Shown piece by piece: positions 14,901 to 25,691 of a stretch of 64,000 nucleotides of DNA; positions within the stretch are counted from its first letter, which is position 1, and every line of letters starts with the position of its first letter. Location: NCBI GenBank assembly GCA_012845835.1, contig JABAKD010000016.1, positions 18,851,367 through 18,915,366 of the forward strand. The letters are read 5' to 3'. Under the pieces are notes generated by a model, which worked only from the letters and a program-made list of their open reading frames with translations, was not told where the DNA came from and ran no database searches. Source of the stretch: Undaria pinnatifida (lineage: Eukaryota; Sar; Phaeophyceae; Laminariales; Alariaceae). Position numbers and translations under genes: made by a program.

Positions 14901-17662
14901 CGACAGTTTAGTTCACCGAACCCGACCAGTTGCAGGCAAGCAACAGACGCAACAACAAAAAAAGGCAAAAAAAAAGGAAGGAATGGAGAAAAAATAAAAT
15001 AAACGACGTCGGGCGGCATCAATGTTGTGCTGCTGTAATTTAATGTGTTAACTTTAGAACTCCGCCCACGCGAAGGTTTGAGTGGTGATCTAACGGTGCG
15101 TGGCGTTAGACCCTTGTTACCTGCCACCTCTGCCGGTTGCGCGGAGATTCGAATATCGGCTGGTGTGTGGTGCTGTGCAAGTGGCGCCTTTTTTCGGGGA
15201 CAAGTGTGTGTACGGCAAGAAGAAAAAAAAACGAAGGTCACCCGTTGAGTACTGCAAAACCCATTCTACATAAGTTCCAAGTTGGTACGATATATGCCCG
15301 AAAAACGTGTGTGCAGTTCTAAAGAGGGTTAACATGGGAATGTGGGAACGCACTCGTTACGTACCAAACATGAGAATACTGCTCGTAGGGGTTTCCAATA
15401 CGATGTGGAGGCGTTTCCCACCGGGGGGCACTTCAAAATTGCGCTTAAGTGTTTTTAAGGATATCCGTTGAATGGATTTGCCAACACAAACGAACCTGTG
15501 ACGCGGAACACGTGACAAGCATTACTGAAAGCAGTGAGTGTGTGTTTTTTGTTCCGGCCGTCGCCGAGATTGTTCTCACGTTATAATTTTTGTGTTTCAA
15601 GTCTGTGGTCATAACACGAAATAGGACAAGCTCCGTTAATTGTGGAATAAAAGATGAAGGAAATATTGCACGAGTACCTGGAGTTCAGCGCGCTGGTAAG
15701 TTACTTGTATTCTATTAATTGTGGCATCATGTATACTGGTATATATGTATTACCTGACATCAGTACTGTCTGTATGCAGGAAGGAAGAAGGAAGCAGACC
15801 AACACGCGTCCGGAGTGTGGACAGAAAAAAAAGTTTTTTCGGTGTTTGTTACACATGAGTATTTGAAGTATGCACATATTACTACATGCTTTGTACGTGC
15901 ATTGCTTGCTGTACGTGTATGTATATACATGTTTATGTACGTAGTCGTTTTCATTCCAATTTTGAAGCGGCGCATACGCCGCCCTTCGTGAGGTTAAGCT
16001 ACAGAGCGCGACACGGGGCATACCCTTAGCCTTACCCCCACCGCCACCTTCCCCCTTATCCTCTCCCTCACCCTTGCCGCTTGTTCATGCATGCATCCGT
16101 TCATCCATCCATCAGTCCCATCCATGGACCCACACACCAATGCAGCATCCACCTATCCATCCATCCATCCATTCATCCATCAGTCCACCGACCCACACAC
16201 ACCAATCCATCCATGCAAACATCGGTCCACCGACCCATCTATCCAACAAAGCACCATTCCATCCATTCACCTACCCGTCCACCTACAGAAGCACTCATCC
16301 ATCCATCCATCCATGAACGCACACACCAATCCACCCATCCATTCGTCCATCCATTCATCAATCTATCAGTCAATCCGGCAGTCCATTCATCAGTCCACCC
16401 ACCCATCCATCCATCCACCGACACACTAAATCATCCATCCATCTATGTGCCCGTTCATTGTACCCTCCTCTCGCAAGTGTATCAATAATTGCATGCATGT
16501 GCACTTACAGACATGCATGCACAGCAATGCGCATACCTGGTGTCATATTACTCATGTTACCATGTGTTTACATGCGCACGCCCTGCACTCCGTCGCTTGC
16601 TATTGGCTCTTCCTTTTTCGCACAACACGCTCCGACACGCAACGGTGTTCTTAGTATTAATACGTACTGGTACGAAATTCTTATCATCTGCCGTGGTTTT
16701 TGGCTGATGGATCCATGCCGCGCGCCTTCACACCAATACTGCCCTTTGTGCCCCCGTCCGAGTTTGCGCCTCACCAAGCAATCTATAACGATCACGACGT
16801 CACGACCCTAACCCATCGATCCATCAGTCGTCCAGTAATCCACCCACCCGCCGACCTACCAGTACATTAATCCGTCCATCAATCCACCCATGAGCCCACG
16901 CATCCATCCACCCCTCCCCCACCGACTCGCCCATCCATCCATTCATGTACCCACCCACCCACTCACGCACCCACCCACACATCCATCCATCCATCCTTGT
17001 ATCCATTGGCGCGCTGAGTATTATGTGTTTGTACCTGACCGTCCCCCTCCCTCCCTCCCTCCCTCCCTCACCCCCTCCCTCCCTCACCCCCTCCCTCCAA
17101 CCACATCTCAAAATGAAATCAGACCATGAGGCTGTGCCGGGCGATGGGCCTAACAGTAGGGATCGCAACCTTCCAACGAGAAGTCGACGACACCGTGCAC
17201 ATAGGCGGTTCCCACCTGGTACGGCGCGTGCTAGGCGCTATCGGCGCGGGTGACTTAGTCAGCGATCGTGACGTAGTAGCCCTCACGTCCGCCCAATACG
17301 CGGAGATGATCCGACACCAGGACACCTACACGAAGAACGATTTGATCCGGGTTTTGTTCGAGAGGAGGGGCGAGGCGTATTCCCCGGGGTCCACTTTGTT
17401 GATCGACGACACCAGGAGGAATGTGGAGGCGTTTGTGAGGATTGGGGGGCATGGGTTGCTGGTGGAGGGGGGGGAGGGGTTGGTCCTGCAGAGGGCGAAG
17501 GTGGTGGAGCCGTCGTGCACATTTGTGCCGGGGATGACCTTCTCCAACTCACACAAGCAGCAGCAACAGATGCAGCAAATGCAGCAAATGCAGCAGATTC
17601 AGCAGCAACAACAGCAGCAGCATCACCCCAATATGCCCCCAGCAGGCTACGGTTATTACTGA
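2924..17662 (+). CDS. HAD-superfamily phosphatase-like protein, two exons (2924-3247, 17123-17662)
   Basis: Predicted 287 aa, probably a phosphohydrolase of the haloacid dehalogenase superfamily; the substrate is unknown. Exon 1 (108 codons) carries motif I, DMDLT at residues 73-77, which would supply the nucleophile Asp73 and general acid/base Asp75. Exon 2 carries motif II (GIAT, Thr124), motif III (YTK, Lys179) and motif IV (LLIDD, Asp203-Asp204). The set is complete and correctly ordered only when the exons are joined. Both junctions are phase 0: donor GAAG|GTGAGA at 3247/3248 and acceptor AATCAG|ACC at 17122/17123, preceded by CT-rich tracts. The start ATG has A at -3. The C-terminus is a glutamine-rich tail (about residue 253 on) encoded by CAG repeats, ending GYGYY and TGA at 17660. 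I do not recognise a specific subfamily. The fold assignment is firm; the single-gene model rests on motif complementarity and phase, and an additional small exon cannot be excluded. Confidence 0.75.
3545..3610 (+). repeat. FB element terminal fragment
   Basis: CAGCTTGCAAAGATGAG followed by a diverged 'clamped' tail (TCGAACTCACGGCTGA). This matches the terminal block of the FB elements; the rest of the element is not recognisable. Confidence 0.5.
5420..5725 (+). repeat. tRNA-derived SINE, family A, copy 2
   Basis: The same block order as the minus-strand copy at 947-1306: tRNA-like head (GGTGGCGTATCAGG, then GTTCAAGCCCC), a middle with TGGGACTTTTTCTTGTGCAC, the GCGATAAAAATTGAAGGCAA block, AGAAGCTGGAAAGTAGAAG, and an A-rich end at 5705-5722. 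It has a short internal tandem of CTAAACCCTATG near 5603-5626. Confidence 0.75.
9850..10140 (+). repeat. Dispersed repeat shared with 41.40-41.60 kb
   Basis: Contains GAGGTCCTAACCCAACCAGA, AAGCCCCAAAATTATGG and GGGGTTGGTCCGAC. The complement of 41400-41600 carries the same phrases in the same order, so these are two inverted, diverged copies of one element. No coding potential is recognised. Confidence 0.6.
13165..13320 (-). repeat. Small dispersed repeat related to the MITE-like unit at 20.82 kb
   Basis: On the minus strand it shares ACTAAAACCTAGTAGT, TGGCGTCAG, CCGTCGGTCAAGG and AGTGCCGTCTC, in order, with 20817-20965. Confidence 0.6.
13464..14590. mobile_element. Fold-back / long-inverted-repeat element FB, copy in HAD intron
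   Basis: The left end reads A/T-rich sequence, then AATACACTCC, CTGTGAGATCGAA, CATCTTTGCAAGCTGTGTGT and GATACTCCGATCGCGCG. The right end (about 14380-14590) is the reverse complement of the same blocks. The interior holds (GGGTT)n near 13955-13985 and a CTCGTCCGGGCTGATTGGTG block also found as a tandem repeat at 45.26-45.75 kb. No transposase is visible, so it is probably a non-autonomous DNA element. The target duplication could not be defined. Confidence 0.65.
16084..17000. repeat. Imperfect (ATCC)n/(CATC)n microsatellite fields
   Basis: Degenerate CATCCATCCATC tracts fill about 16084-16450 and 16800-17000, separated by a unique stretch. They give spurious His/Pro/Ser-rich open frames. They sit in the last kilobase of the long intron and are followed by CTCC repeats (17041-17100). 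Confidence 0.85.
17041..17101 (+). repeat. (CCCT)n tract just upstream of the HAD exon-2 acceptor
   Basis: A nearly uninterrupted pyrimidine tract ends about 20 bp before the acceptor at 17122. It may serve as, or replace, the normal polypyrimidine signal; this is an inference from position only. Confidence 0.7.
17557..17625 (+). repeat. CAG/CAA repeat coding for the HAD C-terminal polyglutamine tail
   Basis: In-frame CAG, CAA and ATG codons give a Q/M-rich run ending HHPN. It is likely length-polymorphic. Confidence 0.8.
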
Positions 17663-20600
17663 TCGGTTAACCGTGGGAGGGAAGGGGGGGCGGGGGCGGT
17701 CTATATACCTGCAGCCGCTGCTACCGCCGCCGTCGTTGTTGTGGTGTATAGCAGTGAGCGATGGCTTACTGCACTCCCTGGTGGAAGAAACGGGTCTGCA
17801 CTGTGGGCGAGGGAGTAGGGGGGGAGGGGATCAATCGTTTTATCCCCACCCCACCCCCTCGACGACCTCGTGGGGGGATGACACAATTTAGGCATTTTTG
17901 GTCTGCCGTACTTTTCGCGGCAAGATTAGAACTTGTCGGTGCCATTCACGTGAGCAGCGGGAGCAAGAAAAAGCAAGCAGCGGCAGTAGAGGCAACGGCA
18001 ACTGCAGCCACAGCAGCATGCGCGCGTGCACTCCCACCGCTCCGCCGCGTGCGCAACAGCTGCAGCAGGAGTAGAATGCACGCACGCCCATCATTCGGTG
18101 GAACCAAGGGCGGAGATGTTGACCCTGGGAGGGGGAAGAAGAAGGAAGGGGGAGGGGGGGGGGGGGGGGTACGAGGAGGAGACTCCGTGATCAGACTGCC
18201 TAGAAAAACGACCACGGCGGTCAGATCAGCGGTTATTTTGTATTCTACGACTACAACGGTATACTAGTATTATTTCTACCACTAGCTGTCCTACTCCTTC
18301 TCACACAATATAACAATACATGCATACAATACATATTTTACAGACATACAGTATATATGTTTCCTTCTTATCTGTTTCGTTAAGTCCTTGTTTTTTTTCC
18401 TGCTTTCTTTTTTTTCCCTATTTTTTCATCTTTATTTTGTTTTTATTTTTTCGGCGTGAATCCAAGCAAAAAAAAAATAAATGGTGAAAGCAAGGAGTTT
18501 TTTATTTTTGGTTGGATGAATGGATTCATTTTTTGCGTTTTTTGCGTTCCTAATGCGAGTTCCCCGTCGTTGCAAAGTCAAATCAGTGTTGTTGTCACTC
18601 GTCAGGCGTTTTTAGTTGGGGGTGCGGGCGGGGTTATAGGGTTGAGACGAACTTGCAAACTGGCGGGGAGACAGGCAAACTGTTGTAGTTAGCCGAACAA
18701 AGTAAGAAAATATAACTATATAAATACAACAATGTGCGTGGGACAATTTTGGCATGCCAAAAAGCCGAAGATTATAATGGATGTTGTGTTGTTGCGGCAG
18801 CAGTAGTGGCAGCCCGCGACAGCGGCTTCGCGCAGCTGCAGCGTCGCACAGTAGTGTCTTGTCTCTCAAGGACAACGAGCGATGAGGGGGAGGAAGGAGG
18901 TATTGCTTCGCCGCACCACGCTCTCGCTTGCTTGCTTTCCGCCTGCCTGCCCGCTGCACCACGCAGTATAAGGGGTTTCGACCCGTGTATGTTGGCGTTA
19001 TATTTGTCTAGTATCCCCCCCCCCCTCCTGTTTAGGTACATTTCGTGCTAACGGGATATAAGGAGGGGAAAAGGCGGGTTGGGGGAGGGCGGTGGAGAGG
19101 GCGAGGGCGTGGTCGACGCTTGGTTTTGTGTAGTTGGGATTGTGCAGGGGCGAAAGGCGGGGGGAGGGGGGGGGAGGGCGGAAGATTTTTTTTAGGCCAT
19201 TTGGCTGGGCCATTTTTTACCTGCTGAGTATGAGTGCTTCGAAGCAGAGCCAGTGTGTATGGGAGTTTTCTGAGCTGCGTCTGGCTGGTTTCTGTTGTTT
19301 TGCCGAGCTCGCGTTGATTGAACACCGACTGACTGGTCGGGGACTCATTGATCGTTGTAGCTATAGTAGCTGTTAGGTTTATGTTGTCTCTCTTTTTCTT
19401 TCTTTGTTTCTTCTCATCACACGACGGAAAAGGAGAAACGGAAGAGGAAAAAAGCGGTAGGTACTCTGGTAACGTTTAAAGGGACGAAAGAACGGGAAGA
19501 GGATATCCCAACGCTGTAGATGGCGCAAGCAAGTATAATACGTTTTCGTACGTACGGTAAAAAAAAAAAACGCGATCCTGCTGGTTTTTGAAAGAAGTGA
19601 ACTGCTTTGCTTGCTCGGCGGCCGCAATGGTTTTGATGAGGAACCCATCCTCCCCCCCGTCCCTCTCCTCTTTTTATTTTCATTTTTATTTTACGTTTTT
19701 GTTGTTGCTGTTTTGTTGTCCTCGCTGTTATTTCGTTAACTTCGTTAATTCTTTCGTGGTGTCTTTTTTTTGTGGTCGTGATTTCGGGGTAGGGGTGCGC
19801 GGGGCACGTTTGTTTCATGTTAAGAATCCCTTTTGACCGCTTCAAGGGGTATCCTAGTCTAATGCCGAGTAGTTTGGTCTCAAACCGTGGGTGGGCGCGT
19901 TTTTATTTTAGAGGTTTCCTGGGGAAGAGAAGAGAAAAGTTGCGCGGGAGATATGATCGGAAGATATGGTGATGGCGATGGTGATCACGATTTTCGTTAT
20001 TGTGATGACCGTGATGATGATGACGTAAGCGATACAGTGGTGATGATCATGATGCCGCGGACCATGACGATGAAGAACTTCATGATCATGATAGTATTGA
20101 TCATGGTGATTATAGTGATGACTGTTATTTTGGCGAGACGGCACTCCCTGCCCTTCCCCCACGCGCGTTGCGGCGGCGAGATTGTTTGCTGTCTCGTTTT
20201 TGGCAAACACAACGAAAACAGTACCTGGTGTACAATAAATCAACCAATAAACGAATCAGTCAGTTATCGCTTTATTGTGGAGGGGGGGGGGGGTAGGGGC
20301 TATAGGGGTTACGGTTATTTGTTAGTAGAATTATTTTGTGGTGGGCGGGTGGGCGGATAGGGGGTGGGTTGAGGCGCTGGTACACATAAGAGCTGGTTTA
20401 CGTAGTAGTCGAAGAGAAGCAAAAAGAGAACGGGATAACCTGACTGTGTTGTTGATACCCGCGGGAGAGAGAGAAGAGTTCCGGGCCGCCATTATTGACG
20501 TACGTACGTAAGCTGCGCAAAGACGACCAACCGAAGCAAAGCAATACTGTTGAACTAAACTGGGGGGGAAGTTGACGGTGTGGTTCGGGCTGGGATGCTT

Positions 20601-20816
20601 TTTAGAAGGCCCTCAAGTTGTTGTACCTTGTTGTCATTTCATCGTCGACGTCGTCCTAATTTTGGACTATCGAAGCGTAAAGGGTATAGGTTGCACGGGG
20701 GGGGGGGCTGTGGAGGGGGGCGAAAAGAGAGCGGAGGCACGCCCCACGGTGCCCTCTCCCTTCCTATATATTTTACGAAAACAAGACGTAAAAGAAGTGC
20801 TGTCGATAGCATATAT
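17663..20816. other. Gene-free spacer downstream of the HAD gene
   Basis: Starts with the probable 3' UTR of the HAD gene. It has G-rich and A/T-rich tracts, a ...GATGAT... microsatellite near 19970-20130, and no open frame with recognisable protein character on either strand. Confidence 0.5.
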
Positions 20817-20965
20817 GTCACGAGACGGTCAGTTAAGGGAAAACGTCCAGCGGTCAAGGGTGTCAAATCGATCGTTCCACACTAAAACCTAGTAGTTTGG
20901 CGTCAGCAAAAGTAAATTGTTGGAAAGTGGCCGTCGGTCAAGGGTTCACAGTGCCGTCTCATGAC
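20817..20965. mobile_element. MITE-like element with 12-bp near-perfect terminal inverted repeats
   Basis: Starts GTCACGAGACGG and ends CCGTCTCATGAC; the ends are complementary at 11 of 12 positions. A related unit lies inverted at 13165-13320. Length about 149 bp, non-coding. Whether the ends are the true element boundaries needs more copies. Confidence 0.5.
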
Positions 20966-21269
20966 GTCTTTGGTTGATAGTGATATCTGGCATTCATGTG
21001 ACATGCCAGTGCCATTGGGTCACTAGTTATGAAGGAATATGAAGAGAATATGTTGCGCCTCTCACGATTCCGGCGCCAAGGATGGATCAAGAGGCCGACG
21101 AAAAGACCGACCAACGGATCGCCAATGGATCGACCGACCGACCGACCGACAAACCGTGGACATTTTGAGCGTGCTTCCTGCAGTTTTATTCCTCGTGCCT
21201 TCGGGAGGGAAAAGTTATTTGGGCTGCTCTGTTTTCTGCTGTGCTCGTGCAGTATGGTTCGTGTAACTC

Positions 21270-22510
21270 TACATGATTCCTTTTGAGGGGCATATCGCCA
21301 GAAAATGTCATCCCAGACCAATATCCCAAACGTGTATGCATTCGTTCGTTCGTTCGTCCGTTCGTGTTCACTCGTAGGGAAACCGCCTCGAATGCTCGAC
21401 TATCGGTCCTGGTTGGCCACTCTGCGACGCGAACAACCACACTCCACTGGCCATCTTTCATAACTTAACTGATCCCACGAAGCTTCAGCTTCTTTGGCGA
21501 CGTCTGTACCTATGTGAAACTCTACAAGACGATCCCCTGAGAGGGGCGCTTCCCCGAAAACGTTGTTATCCAGACCAATACTCCAAACGTATAATACCGT
21601 TCATTCGTTTGTTTGTTCATGTTCTCTCGTAGGCGAACCGCCTCGAATGATCGATTGTCGGTCCTGGCTGGACACCCAGCGACGCAAGTAGCCACTCCAT
21701 TTGCCATACTTAATCACCCGCGTGATCATCACGAAGTTTCGGCTTTTTGGAGCACCCTGTGTATCTAGTTATACCTCTACATCATACCACGATTATTTGA
21801 GAGGGGTACATCCCCGGCAAAGGTATCATCCGGACCAACATGTTCAGTCTACGTGCCCACAAGCGGGCGATGTGTCCACTAGACCACCCCAACAAGTCAT
21901 AACGATTATTTTGGGGAGGTCCCCAGAGATCAGTGCTCAGGAGCCGCCGAGATTCAACGAACTCTTACACGTATTCTGTCGGTTATATAGCGCTGTCCAC
22001 TACCACTAGACCACATAGTCACTGCCATCGGCTCCGGCAGAGCTGTCGTCGTCATTGCTGTCTGGGTCGTCGTCGTAGTCGGCGTCATCGTCGTGGCCGT
22101 CGCCCTCGGCATCGTCGCCGTCTAGGAGCGCAGCGCCATCGCCTTCCATTCCCTCCTCCCTTTTTTCTGCTTGTCTTCTCACGGCCCGCCGTCCCTCTCC
22201 AAACTGATGACGCCCATGTCGCTCCAGAAAGATATCCAACACAACCTTCAAGTACATGTGTTCGGAGATTCGTGTGGTCGTTGGTGCGATCTTAGCAAAC
22301 TCGCGGGGGCACCCCCCGCAATTTTTCGGGTATCGGGTTGTGATTGCTGGTCCTGGCCACCCTTCGACCAAACAGCCACCCCATTGTCCATATTTCATAT
22401 TGTGATGGGTCCTCAGGACGTTTCAGCTTCTTTGGCGTCGTGTATATACAATTCTAACTCTGTAGTCTATGATTCCTTGAGAGGGGCACTTCCCCGAAAC
22501 AAGGTACAGC
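21270..22510 (+). repeat. Satellite-like array, direct copies (about 256-261 bp period)
   Basis: A block with TGAGGGGC...CCAGACCAATA, then a TTCGTTCGTTCG-type tract, CCGCCTCGAATG, CGGTCCTGG and TTTCGGCTTCTTTGG starts near 21287 and again near 21543. More diverged or partial copies start near 21804 and in 22250-22500. The region between 22000 and 22200 is partly unrelated (CGTCGT-rich). Confidence 0.7.
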
Positions 22511-23704
22511 AGCAGCAGTTTTAGTGAAAACGAACTGGCACAAACAAGTTGCACGTTGCAGCGAAGGCGCGAATGGCTCAGCTGGCAAGGAAACCCGAGA
22601 GGAGCGCGGGCATATGGGAGGAGACTCAACATAGTGGGCAGAAATTGACCGCGGAGTCACAGCGTTTGTCTCTAGATCACAGACGGGACTAAAAGCTGAC
22701 ACGGTGCTTCGAATACTGCCAACCTCTCACCCAATCAATTTTCCTTCCCAGTGTGCACTCCCTTGAATATGCACTACCTCTCCTATTTACACAGTTGTTA
22801 TACCTACATGTAGTCTATACGTATACCATGTTGACCTTTAGGTGGCGATGTGTAGCGTGTGTCAGCCCGTAGCTGGTATACGCTTGCGTTGGCTCGCTTG
22901 CGGATGACCCGATCAAGACACAGCCTATACAAGTTTTAGAAGCTAACGCAGACTCAAGGTGAAGGCCCTGTAGAAGAGCTTCAAAGAAGAGAAGAGAAGG
23001 GAGTTGTTCGGCGACCCCAAGCCGATATGGTGATTGATTGATTAATTTGCTCAGCTGATGAGAGCTGATGGTGAGCAAAGTGGAGCGATCGAGGTGGGTC
23101 TGACCATCACCTGATCGAGACGGCACAATGCCTATGCTACGGACAGATGTACTCTACGAGTAGCTATCTGATCTATCTACAGCAACGTTTCCTGAGGCTT
23201 GCTCGTGGTCTACCGTACCTATGGCAACGTTCCCTGAGGTTTGCTTCTGGGACCTTAGCTACGTCAACGTCCCGACAGTCAACCTAAAATCGTATTCCAT
23301 GAAGGTTGTTACACGTACGTTATTCCACCGCATTATTTGAGTACACCGCATTGCTCGTACGTACTACATGTACCAGCTTTAGGATATAATTAACCAGTAA
23401 ACTGCTGTGCATCATGTATCGCAGTTACTACTGCTGAGACTTCTGCATGCTTAATACCGCATCGGTAAACGACATCGAGCATACCTATTATAACTGTCTG
23501 TTGTACGAACAACTCGCAATGTATACCAGATGACTTTGAAGTGTTACCAAGTAACGACATGATGGTTGCTGTCAATCAGCATCTCTAATGTACCACCATA
23601 ATCAGTCGCCGCACGCCCTACAACTTGTAGCTCCTCTTCTTGCGGATCTTGGTCCTATCTCGGAAAAAGAGCTCCTGAGGATGCTCAAGCGCTGCTGACT
23701 CAAC
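22511..23704. other. Spacer between the two opposed satellite arrays
   Basis: About 1.2 kb with no recognised gene or repeat. It includes a short repeated phrase, CAACGTTTCCTGAGG / CAACGTTCCCTGAGG, near 23183 and 23225. Confidence 0.45.
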
Positions 23705-24400
23705 CTTAAACTTTGTGAGGGGCACTAAGGTGATGAAAGACGGCCAATGGACTGGATGCTGCGTCACAGGATGGCCAGCCAGGACTTATAGAGCAACAAA
23801 ACACGGTAATCGGAAATCCAAGGGGGTGGCCGCGCGATCGAACGAACACTTGGAATTTTGGTCTGGATGATAACCTTCTGGGGCGGGGATGTGCCCCTCT
23901 CAAGGAATCATGTAGAGGAACAACTAGATGCAGACGGCGCCAAAGAAGATAAAACTTCGTGCGAGCCACTGAGGTGATAAGATATGCCCATGGCCTGAAC
24001 TGTTGGCGTCGTAGGATGAACAGGGCCGGCAATCGAAACCCGACCACGAAAAAGACCGAGGGCCCACCCCTGCAAGTGAACAGAACGGACACAAACGAAC
24101 GAGCGAACGGACGAACGAACATGCTGGTCTGGATGATAGCTTGTCGGGGATGTGGCCGTCTCAAGGAATCATCATGTAGAGTTACAACTAACCGCAGACG
24201 AAGCCAAAAATATATATAGCTTCGTGCGGCCCAAGCAGGTGATGAAACGTGGCCATTAGAGTGGATGTTAGCGTCGCAGGGGGGGAAAGCCAGGACCGAT
24301 AATCTAAAGTCGAGGCGATTTTCCTAGGAGTGAACACGACAGAACGAACAAACCAACGAACGTATTATACGCGTGGGATATTGGTCTGGATAACACCTGC
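23705..24400 (-). repeat. Satellite-like array, inverted copies
   Basis: Reverse-orientation copies of the unit at 21.3-22.5 kb: GTCTGGATGATAACC..., ATGTGCCCCTCTCAAGGAAT at 23889 and the equivalent at about 24150, with AACGAACGAACG tracts. About 2.5-3 units with a spacing near 261 bp. Confidence 0.7.
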
Positions 24401-24565
24401 TGCTTCTCGTTTGGTGATAGTATACGTGTCCTTGCGAAAATATACCGTGTAATTCCATCCCTGTAACATGATATGCTCCTTGCTGACCGTGACAAACGAA
24501 GCGAGAGGGAGGGGGAGGAGAGGCGGCGGGGGGGAGAGAGGCAGGGCAGGGGAGCGGGGACACAC

Positions 24566-25691
24566 GGCTCGACCCCCATGGTCTTACCTGACCCGATAGT
24601 TAAATTATTTGCGCGCGAAGCGCCAATTTTTTTTTGTGGCCGAATTTTTTGGTCAACGGCACGTGTAAAAGATCACAACTACAGGCAGTAAATGTTGCAT
24701 AACTTTTGATCAAATGGGAGTACGTCGGCAAACAGGGTATCGGATTGAAGCGCTTGATGTCGTCTACCCCATGGGATGACACGTAGAACGATCGACGTGG
24801 AATACAGTGGCCAAGAGGAGGGCCAAGACCGAACAAAAATAAAATCTGTGTCAATGTATCTGTTCTTTCAAGAATACAAAAGTAGAGCCCCGAGAACAAC
24901 CAAGATTACGCCACTACATGCTACCTCAAGCTACATCCATAAACGCATGCCTGCACAACGCGCCTACCCTGTGGGCACGATAATGAGCTGCCCGAGACAA
25001 CCATTCCCTCGAGGTACGTGCTCTCGCTAACAAACGCGAACCCTCTCATTGGCGTAGATTTATGATCCACCTACTTCGAGCTGCACCCCCCCGGGTAAGC
25101 ATCATCCCCGACGCAGTGACACTCGCTACCGACCATCCGGATGGGCCTCGTGACAATCGGGTTGACTTTGGCGCGGCGTCGACTCCCTGGCACGGTGCAA
25201 ATGGGACCTGCTGATGACAAGAACTGGTTGTGGTGACGTTTGAAGGCTCCGACTCGCATCTTGTGCCCGCACGTACGGCAGTGCTGGTTCCGCCGCTTAG
25301 CACCCGCCGCCGAAGAAGCGCCTGACACAGCGCTAACATCAGCACCAGCAGCTCCGGCAGCTTGCGATGAACTGCTGGCTCCTCCCACCTCCGCCATCTG
25401 CGCAGGAAACGAAAAGCCATCTGGCGGTGACGGCAGCCAGGGCTCTGCCGGCGCGACTGCAGCGCCTTGCACATCCATGGGCGCACGAACACAGCAGTAC
25501 TAGTCTACAGCAGCACTACTACTTGTACTTCCAGAGTTGCGCCGCGCACAACCCCCGTGTCGCTCGCTGATTGGCCTGCACTATGGTGTACTATGGGGAG
25601 GGACTGTGTAAAAAATAAATAAAAGGCCTAAATGGAGCATTCTGATTGGCCTGTACTATGGGTAGGCAGGTAAGACCATGGGGGTCGAGCC
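24566..25691. mobile_element. Complete TIR transposon (1126 bp) with perfect 8-bp target-site duplication
   Basis: The ends are perfect 25-bp inverted repeats: the left starts GGCTCGACCCCCATGGTCTT and the right is its complement, ending at 25691. Immediately outside both ends is the same 8 bp, GGACACAC (24558-24565 and 25692-25699), read as a target-site duplication. Inside the right end, CTGATTGGCCTG(C/T)ACTATGG occurs twice (25568 and 25641). The only plausible gene is a 135-aa ORF on the minus strand; no transposase is seen, so it is probably non-autonomous or of an unfamiliar type. Eight-bp duplications are known for hAT, P, Merlin and Zisupton/KDZ elements; the terminal sequence does not let me choose. 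Identical arms suggest recent insertion. Confidence 0.9.
25071..25478 (-). CDS. Small zinc-finger-like protein encoded inside the TIR transposon
   Basis: 135 aa, from ATG at 25478 to TAG at 25071, with GC-rich, protein-like codon use. The N-terminal half is Ala/Ser/Pro-rich and probably disordered. A likely metal-binding core lies around residues 67-85: CRTCGHKMRVGAFKRHH (two Cys two residues apart, later His-His), with further Cys downstream (GPICTVPG and SECHCVG). Basic residues (AKRRNQ, SRRRAK) suggest nucleic-acid binding. It lies wholly between the terminal inverted repeats, so it is probably an element-encoded DNA-binding protein or the remnant of the N-terminal domain of a transposase. 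I do not recognise the family, and expression is unproven. Confidence 0.5.
   Translation of the reverse strand: MDVQGAAVAPAEPWLPSPPDGFSFPAQMAEVGGASSSSQAAGAAGADVSAVSGASSAAGAKRRNQHCRTCGHKMRVGAFKRHHNQFLSSAGPICTVPGSRRRAKVNPIVTRPIRMVGSECHCVGDDAYPGGCSSK

Larger units (their letters stand above)
3248..17122 (+). other. 13.9-kb intron of the HAD gene
   Basis: Begins GTGAGA and ends AATCAG. No further convincing exon inside. It contains a family-A SINE (5420-5725), a complete FB fold-back element (about 13464-14590), FB end fragments (3545-3610), a dispersed repeat shared with 41.4 kb (9850-10140), a repeat shared with 20.8 kb (13165-13320), and ATCC- and CTCC-type simple repeats in the last kilobase. 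The remainder (3.6-5.4, 5.7-9.8, 10.2-13.1 and 14.6-16.0 kb) shows scattered CTATTAATAG and TACCAGGTA words but no gene. Confidence 0.65.

Noticed and set aside
16074-16488. His/Pro/Ser-rich open frames
   Set aside because: Translation of degenerate ATCC microsatellite.
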